From contig CM043955.1 in assembly GCA_014529385.2 (NCBI GenBank), positions 136,660,108-136,720,107 of the forward strand: 60,000 nt of DNA. The letters are read 5' to 3'. This document shows, in pieces, positions 10,691 through 20,589 of the stretch. Under the pieces are notes generated by a model. The model saw only the letters and a program-made list of their open reading frames with translations. It searched no databases and was not told where the DNA came from. The position numbers and the translations under genes were made by a program. Numbering within the stretch: position 1 is the first letter of the stretch; the number at the start of each line of letters is the position of its first letter. The DNA comes from Adiantum capillus-veneris. Its lineage: Eukaryota > Streptophyta > Polypodiopsida > Polypodiales > Pteridaceae.

Positions 10691-11358
10691 ACAAATCTTC
10701 AAGTACCATGGACTGCCAATGTCCATAGAGTCAGATAGAGATCCTAGAATGACTAGTAATTTCTGGAAGGGTCTCTTTGAGAATTTAGGAACAAGGCTAA
10801 ACTTCTCTTCGGCCTATCACCCGCAAACAGATGGCCAAAGTGAAATAGCTAACCTAACAATTCTCGATCTACTAAAAGCCTATGTCACGGAAGTAGATCA
10901 AAGATCCCAATGGGAGAAGTACTTACCCTTAGTGGAGTATGCCTACAATAACACTGTACATACTTCCACGGGAAAAGCACCTTTTGAGGTAATTGAGGGA
11001 AGATCAAAAAGTCCCTTGCTACTTAAGGTACACAGGAAGATCTTTGCTGCAGATGAGTATAGCCAAGACCTACAAGAATCTTTCCGAAAGATTAAGGATA
11101 CTATCTCTATCTCACAACAAAGGCAAAAGGCTGCTGTTGACAAGCACAGAAGAGCCCGAGCCTTTAAAGAAAATGATTGGGTCTTACTCAAATTTCCCAG
11201 GGCTCGATTAAGGCACACGACAGGCAAGAATCCTATGGGACACCAAAAGTACTATGCTAAGTTAGCAAAAAGGTACTATGGTCCCTTCCAAATTCTTAAG
11301 CCAATCAATGAGATGGCCTATCAACTCAAGTTGCCCAACCGTTTGCTCATACACAATG
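10691..11358 (+). pseudogene. Ty3/gypsy integrase core and C-terminus
   Basis: An open frame runs from 10530 through this segment; its first 50 or so codons are LTR sequence fused by deletion. From 10691 it reads as integrase: the strand with SDRDPRMTSNFW supplies the second catalytic Asp, and AYHPQTDGQSEIAN supplies the catalytic Glu. EYAYNNTVHTSTGKAPFE and the Lys/Arg-rich helix VDKHRRARAF follow. RYYGPFQILKPI is the GPY/F module. The zinc-binding HHCC region and the first catalytic Asp are missing. A copia LTR breaks the frame inside the codons for LIHN. The sequence matches the more decayed copy at 37370-38060. Confidence 0.85.
11354..11358 (+). repeat. Target-site duplication CAATG (left copy)
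   Basis: CAATG precedes the copia LTR at 11359 and recurs at 16938-16942 just after the second LTR. Removing one copy and the element restores continuity of the host integrase. Confidence 0.9.
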
Positions 11359-11545
11359 TGTTGGGATCGGAGAGCACACACACAGAGAGCCAGCACGAAG
11401 AAGGAGATAGACACAGTGTGTGGCGGGGCGGTACTCACTCTACAATGTGTAGTTAAGAGTATAGTTATTATGAATGAGTAAATGAATGGCTGTACATGGG
11501 CGGCTGAACAACGGGCAGCAGGGCACACGGGCCTTTAACCCAACA
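11359..11545 (-). repeat. Copia LTR (3' LTR of the element)
   Basis: 187 bp, plus-strand ends TGTTGGGATCGG and TTTAACCCAACA. Compared with 16751-16937 I count three substitutions (one near 11454, two near 11517-11520). Confidence 0.95.
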
Positions 11546-11556
11546 ATCTCCCACTT
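11546..11556 (-). promoter_or_regulatory. Polypurine tract of the copia element
   Basis: On the minus strand AAGTGGGAGAT directly precedes the 3' LTR start TGTTGGG, the usual plant copia arrangement for plus-strand priming. Confidence 0.85.
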
Positions 11557-11600
11557 AAAGGCAGTGTGCCTTTAAAGTGGCCAAAGTACAGCAAAAGAAG

Positions 11601-12890
11601 TCAAGCCATACCCATCAGCGATCTACAATGTGCAAACCGCTGTGAGGCTAACGACTTTGTGAGTAGATCAGCTGGGTTATCGTCAGTGTGTACCTTGACA
11701 AGCTCTATGCGCTTGTCCTCTAGCACCTCTCATATGAAGTGATACCTCACCTCAATGTGCTTTGTCTTCGCATGGAAGACAGGATTTCGTGCCAACGCTA
11801 TGGCACTCTGGCTATCACAATGTAGAATCGGAGCATCACCAGCCATACCAAGATCTCCCACTAGTCGTGAGAGCCATACGGCCTCCTTGGCAGCGTCAGT
11901 GGCAGCCATATATTCAGCCTCTGTAGTGCTCAAAGCAACACATGGCTGTAAATGTGATGCCCATGAAACCGGTCCACCTGCAACTGTGAACACATAGCCG
12001 CTAGTAGACTTCCTCGAGTCCACTGACCCTGCATAGTCTGAATCTGTATATTCGCAAACATACATATCCTTCTCACCATAACATAGGGACAACTCTGAAG
12101 TCCCTCTCAAGTATCTGAGAATACCTCTCACTGCATCCCAATGACGCTTGCCCGGGTTAGACATGTACCTGCTAACCACACCAACTGCATGAGCAAGATC
12201 TGGACGCGTAGCCACCATGGCATACATCAAGGAACCAACAGCTGACGCATAGGGAATCTGAGACATCTCTGTAGTCTCCAAATCTGTCTGAGGGCAGTCA
12301 TCATGGCTGAGTTTTACATATGGAGGCAACGGGGTACTAATGGCCTTCCCCCCTTCCATATGAAAACGCTCAAGCACCCTGTCAATGTACTCTTTCTGAC
12401 TAAGAAAGAGCATCTTGCGAGAACGATCACGAGTGATCCGCATACCCAAAATATGACTGGCATCCCCAAGATCCTTCATGGAAAAGGTCTCATGTAGCCT
12501 ATGTTTCAAGGCATCCACATCAGAAATACACTTCCCTGCTATCAGCATGTCATCCACATACAAAACCAAAACAATAAGACTACCATCTACAGCCTTGGGA
12601 GTATAGAGGCATGGGTCCTCATAACTGCGTACATAGCCCAATGAACTCATGAATGCATCAAACTTACGATACCATTCACGAGATGATTGCTTCAGCCCAT
12701 ACAAGGTCTTAAGAAGCCGGCATACCATCTTCTTTGAACCATGAATAACAAACCCACTTGGTTGCTCCATGTACAAATCCTCATGCAAGTCCGGATGTAA
12801 GAAAGCTGTCTTTACATCCATTTGCTTCAACTCCATGTCTTCTGTAGCTACCAAAGCAAACAACATACGCAAAGTAGACATCTTCACCAC
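11601..12890 (-). pseudogene. Copia reverse transcriptase and RNase H
   Basis: Minus-strand frame from 12890. MDVKTAFLHPDLHEDLYMEQ marks RT motif A (Asp in DVKTAF). YGLKQSSREWYRKF follows, and LYVDDMLIAG is the Y-V-D-D catalytic motif. RNase H follows: CEYTDSDYAGSVDSRKSTSG, STTEAEYMAATDA and LHCDSQSAIALA give its conserved acidic residues. A TGA at 11730-11732, probably from CGA, interrupts the last third of RNase H. In-frame coding continues with TDDNPADLLTKSL to a natural stop at 11601-11603. The upstream junction near 12890-12900 is a one-base frameshift from the integrase frame. All catalytic motifs look intact, so only a few lesions separate it from a functional domain. Confidence 0.9.
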
Positions 12891-14392
12891 TGGGGAGAAG
12901 ATCTCGTCAAATCAATGCCTTTCTGTTGCTTGAATCCTTTAGCCACAAGCCTTGCTTTGTACCTAGGCTTTGCATCCATTGAACACAATTTTATCTTGTA
13001 AACCCACTTGCATGGTAGTGCCTTCTTACCCTTTGGCAAAGGAGTAAGCTCCCACGTTTCATTTTGGATCAACGAATCCATCTCTGACTGCATAGCCTGC
13101 TCCCACTTGAGCTTGTCAACACTAGACATGGCCTCATCATAACATGATGGCTCCCCGCAATCAGTCAACAATACATAATCCATAGAAGGCACAAAACGCT
13201 GAGGCTGTCTTGCACGCCGCTCTGAACGCCTCAAAGACTGTGCAGGAGGTGCATCTGGCTGTCCCACATCTACATGATCTCCCAACAAGGGCTGATCTCC
13301 CACTTGAGGGTCAATGGGCTGCCCACGAGCAGCCATGGGACCATCATACCGATGACCATCCTCCTCAAATATCACACGCTGAACCTCAACCGTTCGCGGT
13401 GATGCTCTATACATAGAGTCCTCATGAAAAACAACATCATGGCTGCGCACAATCTTCCTGTCAATAGGATCCCACAATCGATAACCCATCTCACCAGAGC
13501 TACCATAACCCAAGAAGATACATCTCTTGCTCTTTGGATCCAATTTGCTGCGTTTTGCCTTAGGTACATGTACATAAGCTTCACAGCCAAAAACACGAAG
13601 GTGACCATACGAAGGTGGCAAACCTGTCCATACCTCTTCAGGCACTTTGAAGCCCAAAGGAACACTAGGTGAACGATTTATCAAATGCACAGAAGTGGCA
13701 ACAGCTTCAGCCCAAAATCCATTTGACAAACCAGCCATAGAAAGCATACTACAGACTTTTTCCTGTATAGTCCTGTTCATGCGCTCTGCCACACCATTTT
13801 GAGGAGGTGTATAGGGAGCACTAAGCTCGTGCCGTATACCCTTCTCAACACATAATGTTGTGAAAGCATGAGACATAAATTCACCCCCATTGTCCGTACG
13901 TAAGCACTTCAACTTACAACTTGATTGGTTCTCAACAAGAGCCAACCATTGCTTAAATATATCAAACACCATATCCTTCTTACGAATGGGGTATGCCCAT
14001 ACCTTCCTGCTAGCATCATCAATGAACGTAACAAAGTACATAGCACCTCCAAGAGAAGCATTGGGCATCGGCCCACATACATCACTATGCACCAAAGCTA
14101 GCTTTTCCAAAGATCTGTGTGGAACACTTTTCTTATGAGAAGACCGAGCATGTCGACCATAAAGGCAATGCTCACAAAACTCAAAACCACCAAAATCTGA
14201 AACGGGAATGTAATCCGCACGTGCCAACAACTTCAAACCTTTCAGTGACATATGCCCCAAACGCTGATGCCATAAAGAAGCAGGAGGTTGCTCAGTGATC
14301 CCCACAATGTGATCAGCCACACTAGCTACACAAAGGGAATACAACGTATTCCTCTTAGCACCTTTAACCAAAACAAGGCAACTGACCCACAC
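12884..14392 (-). pseudogene. Copia integrase and start of reverse transcriptase
   Basis: Minus-strand frame covering the gag-pre-integrase and integrase domains. LWHQRLGHMSLKGLKLL with FCEHCLYGRHAR is the HHCC zinc site. LVHSDVCGPMP carries the first catalytic Asp, LRTDNGGEFMS the second, and NGVAERMNRT the Glu, so the D,D,E triad is complete. A Pro/Arg-rich linker leads to the RT amino end (WKWVYKIKL-type motif, then KQQKGID). The upstream end joins the protease segment with an apparent deletion of a few dozen codons (after VGQL at about 14390) plus a frame change. The downstream end is a one-base shift near 12900. The chain would not yield a full Pol. Confidence 0.92.
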
Positions 14393-14650
14393 TAATCAAG
14401 CTTTTTGCAAGAGCTGGCACATGACGCACACGCTGCAAGACAAACATAGTAGAGTTTGGCATAGCCAAATGAATATTTCCAATGCCATGAATCTGCATAG
14501 AACGCCCATCGGCAATCCTGACAGTACCTATGCTCGAAGCATCATAGTCATGAAACCACGACCTATGAGGTGTAACGTGAAAAGAAGCACCACTGTCAAT
14601 GACCCAATCCATAGGCATACTACTCTCATGAGTGAGAAGAAAAGCGTCAT
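14364..14650 (-). pseudogene. Copia aspartic protease segment
   Basis: Minus-strand reading MDWVIDSGASFHVTPHRSW gives the D-S-G-A active site of copia proteases. VRIADGRSMQIHGIGNIHL and RHVPALAKSLISVGQL follow. The frame then runs into a stop because the sequence between protease and gag-pre-integrase is deleted near 14390. A second frame change separates it from the gag end near 14645. Confidence 0.85.
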
Positions 14651-15587
14651 AAAATAGGATGCAAGCAACACATCACCAAGCTCTTCACTAGTAGCACTAG
14701 TCGGAGCGCATACATGGTCATCTTGAGAGCTACACTCTCCCTGTGTTGCATTTAACTCCTCAATCTTGACATTGGACTTAGGCTTGTCCTTAGCATCATG
14801 GTCTTTCTTCTTACCATCTCCATTTTCCCTTTTCCACTTGTAGCAATCCTTTTTGAAATGGCCTTTTCTACCACAATGAAAACATTCCAACATCCTTTTT
14901 ACTTGTGCCTGCACGGGACTTGCTTCTAGATTTACCCCTGTTGGACTTATACTTGTCCATAGTCCTGCCTCTGACAACCATTGCACTAGAAGACTTACTA
15001 CCTGCATTATTCTTTCGATTAATCTCTTCCGTGAGAAGACTAGACTCCACATTAGTACTTGTCAACTCATCCGCAGGAACCGAGTTACTTATGGCTGTCC
15101 TAAATGTGTCCCATGACTCAGGCAACGTGACAAGTAAAAACATAGCTTTTACATTGTCCTCAAACGTAATTTTCTGCGTAGCAAGTTGGCTGAAAATTGT
15201 ATTGAACTCATTCAAATGCGCATTCATGGAAGCACCTTCCTCCATTCGCAAATCAATAAGCTTTTTAATCCAATACACCATAGAAGCAGCCGAATGCTTA
15301 TCATACATATCGCAAATCCGCTGCCATAGCTCATAAGCTCCACCCTGTGCATCTTTCACATTGTAATAAACAGACTTTGAAAGGGAAAGCCTAATGGTAG
15401 ACCTGCACATCTCATCCAACTCCTCCCAATCATCCCTCTCCATGTTCTCTGGCTTAACTCCCTGCAACTTTAGAGGTCGAATCTGTTTCTTCTGCACCAA
15501 GACATCCCAAATCTGATCTTTCCAATATGAGAAGTTAGCACCATCCAACTTCTCAATATTTAAAACTGTGTCCTCTTTAGTGCCCAT
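14530..15587 (-). pseudogene. Copia gag (capsid and zinc knuckle)
   Basis: ATG at 15587 starts MGTKEDTVLNIEKLDGANFS, a typical copia Gag opening that leads into NYxxW-type sequence (SYWKDQIWDVL). The capsid (UBN2-like) region follows with LWQRICDMYDK and LNEFNTIFSQL. A basic segment near 14900-14960 precedes the zinc knuckle CFHCGRKGHFKKDC (C-x2-C-x4-H-x4-C). A one-base insertion near 14880 puts the knuckle in a different frame from the capsid. Gag packages element RNA into particles in the cytoplasm. Confidence 0.9.
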
Positions 15588-16736
15588 TACAACAAGAATG
15601 CAACAATGAGAAACCTGTAACCAACCAACAAACTGCCACGATAAAGTAGTGTTGCAAATCTGACAACACCTGCTGCTCAATCAAAGAGCAAACGCATAGA
15701 GTATAAATCAGCCCATAATATGGTAAAAAAAACGTACGTAGAAATCCACAAACAAATGCATAAACCCGTGACACCTGTAACTCAACCGGCCTAGGCAAAC
15801 CGTGCCACAAAATGCATCAACAATGAGCTGTCATAGAGGCATAAACATACTCCATGTCTGAATAACCACAATAGAGACATAAGCTGACCAAGCTTACACA
15901 AATCCGTGAGCATAAATGGATCCAAGTGAGCATATAACCAATGCACAAGCTCAACGAAGTCCAATCTCTACTGTCAACCAAGTACCTGTCCGTACTCAAA
16001 CCGCAACACTGCAAGCAAGAGCAAACCCGCTCTATGTATAAGTGAACCAAATCTCCACAATATCATGCATAAAGAGTGTCTGTCAAACTGCCATATCCAC
16101 ATCCATCAACATACACAGATGATGTAAACCTGTAGCTCAAGAACACGCATAAACAGACTGCCCAGAAGAGTAGAAGCTCCCACTCAAACCACAACCATAT
16201 ACATGGCTGTCCCACAGTCAAAATACATGTTTTGTAACCACAGAAGAAACCTGTATCCAAAGCTCCCTGTAACCTGTAACCCGTACCCGTACCTGTACAT
16301 GTACCTGCACGTGTACCTGTACCTGTAGTCAAAGAAGACAATGTCGCCAAAACTCCCACTCTATCTGTGTGTATGAGGCCACTTCAAGAAGAGGCTACAC
16401 ACTCTCAAATGAGTTGTGGGCTCACGTAAGTGGAAGACACTACAACAAAGCTCTGGCAGCAGAAAACTACCAAAGAGAGCTGAAAAAATGCAGCTCCTAG
16501 TCTGTAGCTCGGATGGGATTTCTAATGGCACGAATGGCTCCGAAAGGGGGGTTAAACCACAGGACACCTGATGAAAATACTCGCGGAGTGCTGAACCTTC
16601 CAATGCCAAGCTCAGAAAAACCTTATGCTCTTTAGAAATGCGCGCGTGCGCGAAACCGAAAAACGGCAATGAAAACAGCAGCAAGTTTCAACACACTCAA
16701 CAATGATGATGAAACTCTCAATACTCTCACTACCAA
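15588..16736 (-). other. Long copia leader between PBS and gag
   Basis: About 1.15 kb of non-coding sequence, long for a copia leader as I know them. It contains a degenerate hexamer array at 16265-16328 whose minus-strand unit is GGTACA. Several short open frames occur but none resembles a known protein. Confidence 0.6.
16265..16328. repeat. Degenerate hexamer repeat (GGTACA / TGTACC)
   Basis: About ten imperfect units of CCTGTA/CCCGTA/CATGTA on the plus strand inside the copia leader. It contains local palindromes such as GTACATGTAC. Confidence 0.8.
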
Positions 16737-16748
16737 GCTCTGATACCA
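16737..16748 (-). promoter_or_regulatory. Copia primer-binding site (initiator tRNA-Met)
   Basis: On the minus strand TGGTATCAGAGC follows the 5' LTR by two bases. It is the classic complement of the initiator tRNA-Met 3' end that primes minus-strand DNA synthesis. Confidence 0.95.
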
Positions 16749-16750
16749 CT

Positions 16751-16937
16751 TGTTGGGATCGGAGAGCACACACACAGAGAGCCAGCACGAAGAAGGAGAT
16801 AGACACAGTGTGTGGCGGGGCGGTACTCACTCTACAATGTGTAGTTATGAGTATAGTTATTATGAATGAGTAAATGAATGGCTGTACATGGGCGGCTGAA
16901 CAACGGGCTGCCGGGCACACGGGCCTTTAACCCAACA
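16751..16937 (-). repeat. Copia LTR (5' LTR of the element)
   Basis: 187 bp, TGTTGGG...CCCAACA, nearly identical to 11359-11545. Transcription would run leftwards from here. No clear TATA box was identified. Confidence 0.95.
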
Positions 16938-17230
16938 CAATGATTTCCTTGTGAGCCTATTAATGCCTTACAAAGGAGAGCCACCTCAAGAACCAACTAT
17001 TGAAGACCCACCGGAGATCGAGGACCAAGAAGAGGTGCTGTAGCGCGAGTCCATTCTCTGACATGAAGACAAGGTACTAAGAGGCGGTAAGACTATTCGA
17101 TGATATTTTATTAAGTTTAAGAATTATCCTTTTGAAGATGCTAGATGGATGCAAGGCATACAATTAAAGGATAACCTAAACCTTGTCAATGCTTACAATA
17201 CTTCCCTAGAGTAAGCAAATGTACAAATGT
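16938..17230 (+). pseudogene. Integrase end with chromodomain-like tail
   Basis: It continues the integrase interrupted at 11358: MPYKGEPPQEPTIEDPPE, then an acidic stretch, two stops (TAG near 17041, TGA near 17058), and HEDKVLRGGKTIR, a stop, YFIKFKNYPFEDARWM. The pattern Y-x-I-K-F-K-N-Y-P-x-E-D-A-x-W-M matches the core of a chromodomain (compare YLVKWKG...E..TWE), the mark of plant chromoviruses. Chromodomains tether integration to modified histones. Three stops make the tail untranslatable. The copy at 38097-38320 has stops at two of the same codons. Confidence 0.7.
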
Positions 17231-17569
17231 TTAAAATGAAAAAAGTTTTTGTCTTATAAGACTCTCTTTTTCTTTATTGTGCACAAAAATGAAGTAGTAT
17301 GCATGCTTAGATCAAGTTTGCGGAGACGACGTCTCCCGAACACCAAGTAGAGCTTGTCACTCTACTATGGAAGACTAGGAGGACTAATGTGCAGACATGC
17401 TTGCGGCAGCTTATGCTCTCAAGCGCCAAATGGACTAGTCATCCATTCCGGAATGATGTCGTAGGGTAACATAGGGATGCTCTACCCGCTAGGAAAAGGA
17501 CTAATGAATATGCTTTATCTTCTCTACCCCATAGTCGAGGAAGACTATGATTTCAAGAGAGAGGTAAAA

Positions 17570-19122
17570 TGTCATAATAATCAATATCTAATTCTCTTAA
17601 ATGATTTTCTCATGTTAAACTGATCATTTAATATGGGGAAGTGCCAGGGGAGAAAAAGATAGAAGACCGGACACAATAGGGATCCAAGGGAGGGAAAATA
17701 GGGATCCAAAGGGGGGGCTATCTGCAAAAGAGCTATGTGCAGCAATGGGCTCAAAAGACCCTAAGGTTCAGCCCATTAAGACTTCCAAAATGCTAAGGTT
17801 CCAAAATTCGTCCAAACATTAGGGGAATTGAATGCTTTGAGTGTGTCCCAAAAAGTCTTTGTCAAGCCCTACATAGGAGGGGGCGAGCCCAAGAAGTAGG
17901 GGATGAGAGAGAAACACCCAAAAACACTCACAAGCTTCATTTGTACACAAGGGAAAAGAGGGACACATGTCAGCTCCATAGGCCAGATGCCCACAAGGTG
18001 TACTCAAATCCTATTGATTGGCCATGGAGGTGGACCAATGAGAATTAGTCTAGTTTAATTAATTTAAAAACACTTAATAAAAGAACCAATAGAAACTAAG
18101 CTCTCTAGAAGACTATTAGACAGTCTCCCAAGGGGACCAATGAGCATTCAGCAGCCCAATGGCTTGCCTGATTCCTATTGGCCAGGAGGCAAAGGGGTCC
18201 AATGAGAGTTTAGATGAATTAAATAATTACCTAAAGCTCTCACAAAAGGGGAAAGGGGGACACATGTCAGAAGGCTATCACTTATGCTGCTTAATTTCCA
18301 TTGGTTGAGGTTGGGGAGGTCCCATAGGGCTGTAGCATGAGTAATTAGCAAGGGGGGTTGACCAAGAGAGAGAGGGGGCTGATTTTTGCAAGGCATTATC
18401 ACACACACACACACTCACACAATCTCATGTGTGAGGCAAAGAAGACTCTCTCTCCTTCTCAAGCTTTAATGGAAAGCTTACCACCTACTCCAAGCTTGTG
18501 AGAAGGGAGGCCTACACCTACAACTCTTGGCTTTGTGATGCAAATCCAACCAAGAGCCAAGCTTCAATGCATGCCCATCTCCTCTACCATGCTAATTACT
18601 AAGTTAAGCTATGCTAATATGAGTGATTATGTGAGGAGATGTACATCTTTCTCGTAAGAATACTCCTTCTTGCTCTCAATCTACTCTCATACCCCGCTAG
18701 CTCTCACCATCTTCGAGGGTGTGTGAGGTCTTGGGTCTGAGACCGTGAGGGAATCGATGTTGTGTTTGATAAGTGTTTCGCTTAGTGCATGAAGTTTCCA
18801 TCTTCATTGCACTAGCTAGTATTGAAGGAACACAAAGAATTGTATTGTAAAATGTCTCTCTTGATGGGAGAAACCATAGTACAAAGCTTTTTTGGAGAGG
18901 GGACCGGCTCCATGCAAATCCGGTCCTCAACTATTGTCAATTGCTTAATTTCTCTGTCTTTTGAAGTATTGTTCATGCTATCTAACTAGGTGTTATACTT
19001 TTTGTTGCTCTCTCCACCCAAGCACTCTTGTTGATCTCATTAGAAATCTATTCTAATGAAATGCTCACTATGTTCTTTCTATTTTCCGCTACACACAAGT
19101 TACTAGGCCATTAAATGTTACA
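17570..19122 (+). repeat. 3' LTR of the chromovirus-type element
   Basis: It runs from TGTCATAATAATC to AATGTTACA and is 1,553 bp long. It is preceded by purine-rich CAAGAGAGAGGTAAAA (PPT). U3 has two modules (17940-18060 and 18240-18330), each with a GGGACACATGTCAG core followed by ATTGG and CCAAT boxes. A (CA)n tract lies at 18401-18420. The R/U5 part carries CCGGCTCCATG and CTCAACTATTGTC, shared with the LTRs at 30.7 and 39.9 kb. Confidence 0.8.
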
Positions 19123-19417
19123 TGAGGAGACTATTTCTTTCTCGTATGTTACTTCTTCTTCCTCTTCCCTTCCCTCACTCCCTGCTAGGTGGTCTTGGGA
19201 TTGAGGCCAAGGATATGTTAATGCTTTTGTAAGTTAGTTAAGGGCATAATGTTGGTGTATGAAGTCTACCATCTTCATTGCACCAATGAGGTCTCAAGGA
19301 ACACAATCTTGTATTGTACCAAGTCTCTCCTTATGGGAGAATCTATAATACAAAAGCCTTTTGGACGTGGGATCGGCTCCACATAAATCCAGTTCTTAGA
19401 TGTTGTAAATTCTCTAA

Positions 19418-19473
<56 letters not shown>

Positions 19474-19483
19474 CGCGCGCGCG

Positions 19484-19540
<57 letters not shown>

Positions 19541-19587
19541 GTATTTTTCATGCCAAGCTAATTAGGCGTAATGTTCATTTTGCTACC
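19123..19587 (+). mobile_element. LTR, right part (outer LTR of the nest), truncated
   Basis: It begins with the TGAGG duplication and continues the LTR interrupted at 10432. Its similarity to the corresponding part of the LTR at 39650-40030 runs until about 19587 (TTTTGCTACC). The last 150 or so bases of the LTR are missing, and LINE-type sequence follows. Confidence 0.75.
19422..19539. repeat. Compound microsatellite (CT)n(GC)n(CA)n
   Basis: About 24 CT, 10 GC and 24 CA units in succession, inside the right part of the outer LTR. The alternating purine-pyrimidine GC/CA part could adopt Z-DNA; that is inference. Confidence 0.95.
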
Positions 19588-19660
19588 TTTGCACAAGAAC
19601 AAATAACTTTCTTGAAGGCTTTCCATTTACTTTCCAATGGTGCATCATGTTGAGTCTTTT

Positions 19661-20550
19661 TCATCCATAACTTTTGCTCAACCATTCAATGTACATTGGT
19701 GCCCGTGTGAAATCCAAACATAGTGACAACTTCTCCTCCCTTTCGCTGAGATTATCATGCTTAGTTGCTTCTCCACATGCAAGTTTAATACATAAGGCCC
19801 GATGGTCTGATTCCAGAGTCCATTGGCCAAGTGTAAAATTCTTTATGCAATATATGATGGCTTTGGAGAATAGCATATAGTCAATCACACTATCTCCATT
19901 ATGTTTCCTACATGTAGATCCATTGGTTCCACTCCACAAAGAAACACCATTGGCAATGAATATACCAGTGCTATTGCATGTGTAAAAGTAACTTTCCATA
20001 GTGATCCGGATTTTTTTCATCCATTGAAGTACGATCTTACAAGTGAACTTCCTCCAACTCCCTTGAAAGGAATGGCATATCAAATTGTTGAGTATCATGC
20101 TGCAATGTTTTTATGTGAGCATTCATATCTCCAAAGACAATAACATCACCTCTGCATTTAAAATAAGCAATGTCCTCCTCTAAATAAAAAATGGTTGATC
20201 TCTATACATGCAAGCATAGAAGGGGGAATCATGATGAGGAATGTAGCAACTGGATACAAAAATGGCCATACATAATGTTTGTGTTTGCTATCTTTCACAA
20301 TTGATACAAAATCTTCCAATCCTTTCTTAACCATACATGCTACCCCTCCTTGTACTCTTCGTTGCTTGAGATTCTTTGACCACATCAATGAATGTACGTT
20401 GCAATCCTCCATAATGGGGGACATTGCCAACTCCATGCCATATGTGTTAAGTATGGAGCCTGATTTACCCTTGTAATTTTCTGTGGTAAAAGCGCACATT
20501 TGTAAGGCCCCCATTATGAGGAGAAGCCATCGTGCGTGAAGGAAAATCAC
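19661..20550 (-). pseudogene. LINE-type apurinic endonuclease remnant
   Basis: Two minus-strand segments make up an endonuclease/exonuclease/phosphatase domain. The N-terminal part (20550-20158) reads RVQGGVACMVKKGLEDF and later FLYPVATFLIMIPPS, corresponding to the R-G-G-V/A and Y-x-P-P strands. A shifted frame near 20120-20150 encodes a ..VIVFGDMN-like stretch. The C-terminal part (20098-19661) has SVIDYMLFSKAI and LESDHRALCIKL, the conserved I-D-Y and S-D-H motifs; His of SDH is catalytic. The reverse transcriptase that should follow is absent because LTR sequence begins at 19587. Frame changes make it inactive. It could be another element type with the same nuclease, but L1-like LINE is most likely. 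Confidence 0.7.
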
Positions 20551-20589
20551 TCAACGGAAACCAAAATTTTCACGGACAAGAATCAGGGG

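Larger units (their letters stand above)
11359..16937 (-). mobile_element. Ty1/copia element, complete ends, coding lesions
   Basis: A 5,579-bp element on the minus strand with 187-bp LTRs, both starting TGTTGGG and ending CCCAACA, and a CAATG duplication. The PBS (16737-16748) matches initiator tRNA-Met, and a purine-rich PPT lies next to the 3' LTR (11546-11556, minus strand). The order gag, protease, integrase, RT, RNase H is that of Ty1/copia. The LTRs differ at three positions by my count, so insertion is fairly recent. The coding region nevertheless has several frameshifts, one internal deletion and an in-frame stop. It sits inside the integrase of the element at 10433-19122. Confidence 0.95.
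10433..19122 (+). mobile_element. Ty3/gypsy chromovirus-type element, 5' part deleted, hosting a copia element
   Basis: Ends are TGTCATAA... and ...TGTTACA, flanked by TGAGG on both sides. Only 258 bp of the 5' LTR remain (10433-10690). They join directly to integrase at 10691, so the rest of the 5' LTR, PBS, gag, protease, RT and most of RNase H are deleted. The integrase is interrupted at 11358 by a copia element and resumes at 16938 with a chromodomain-like tail. The 3' LTR (17570-19122, 1,553 bp) looks complete. The sequence after the chromodomain (17230-17569) is non-coding and includes GGAGACG-A-CGTCTCC, a near-palindrome. The element cannot move by itself. Confidence 0.8.

Noticed and set aside
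10943-11227. Minus-strand frame of 94 codons opposite the integrase
   Set aside because: Shadow of the plus-strand integrase, which has the conserved motifs.
17330-17350. GGAGACG-A-CGTCTCC dyad after the chromodomain as a regulatory hairpin
   Set aside because: The copy at 38.43 kb has lost pairing in one arm (GGTGACG), so the structure does not seem to be kept.
19275-19653. Open frames through the CT/GC/CA tract
   Set aside because: Low-complexity translation of a compound microsatellite inside an LTR.
20438-20447. ATATG followed by TGTTAAG, matching ATATG after CTAACA at 21217, as a target-site duplication for the 20.6-21.2 kb LTR
   Set aside because: The left site lies inside coding-like endonuclease sequence that continues on both sides, so the LTR cannot begin there; a 5-base match is expected by chance.
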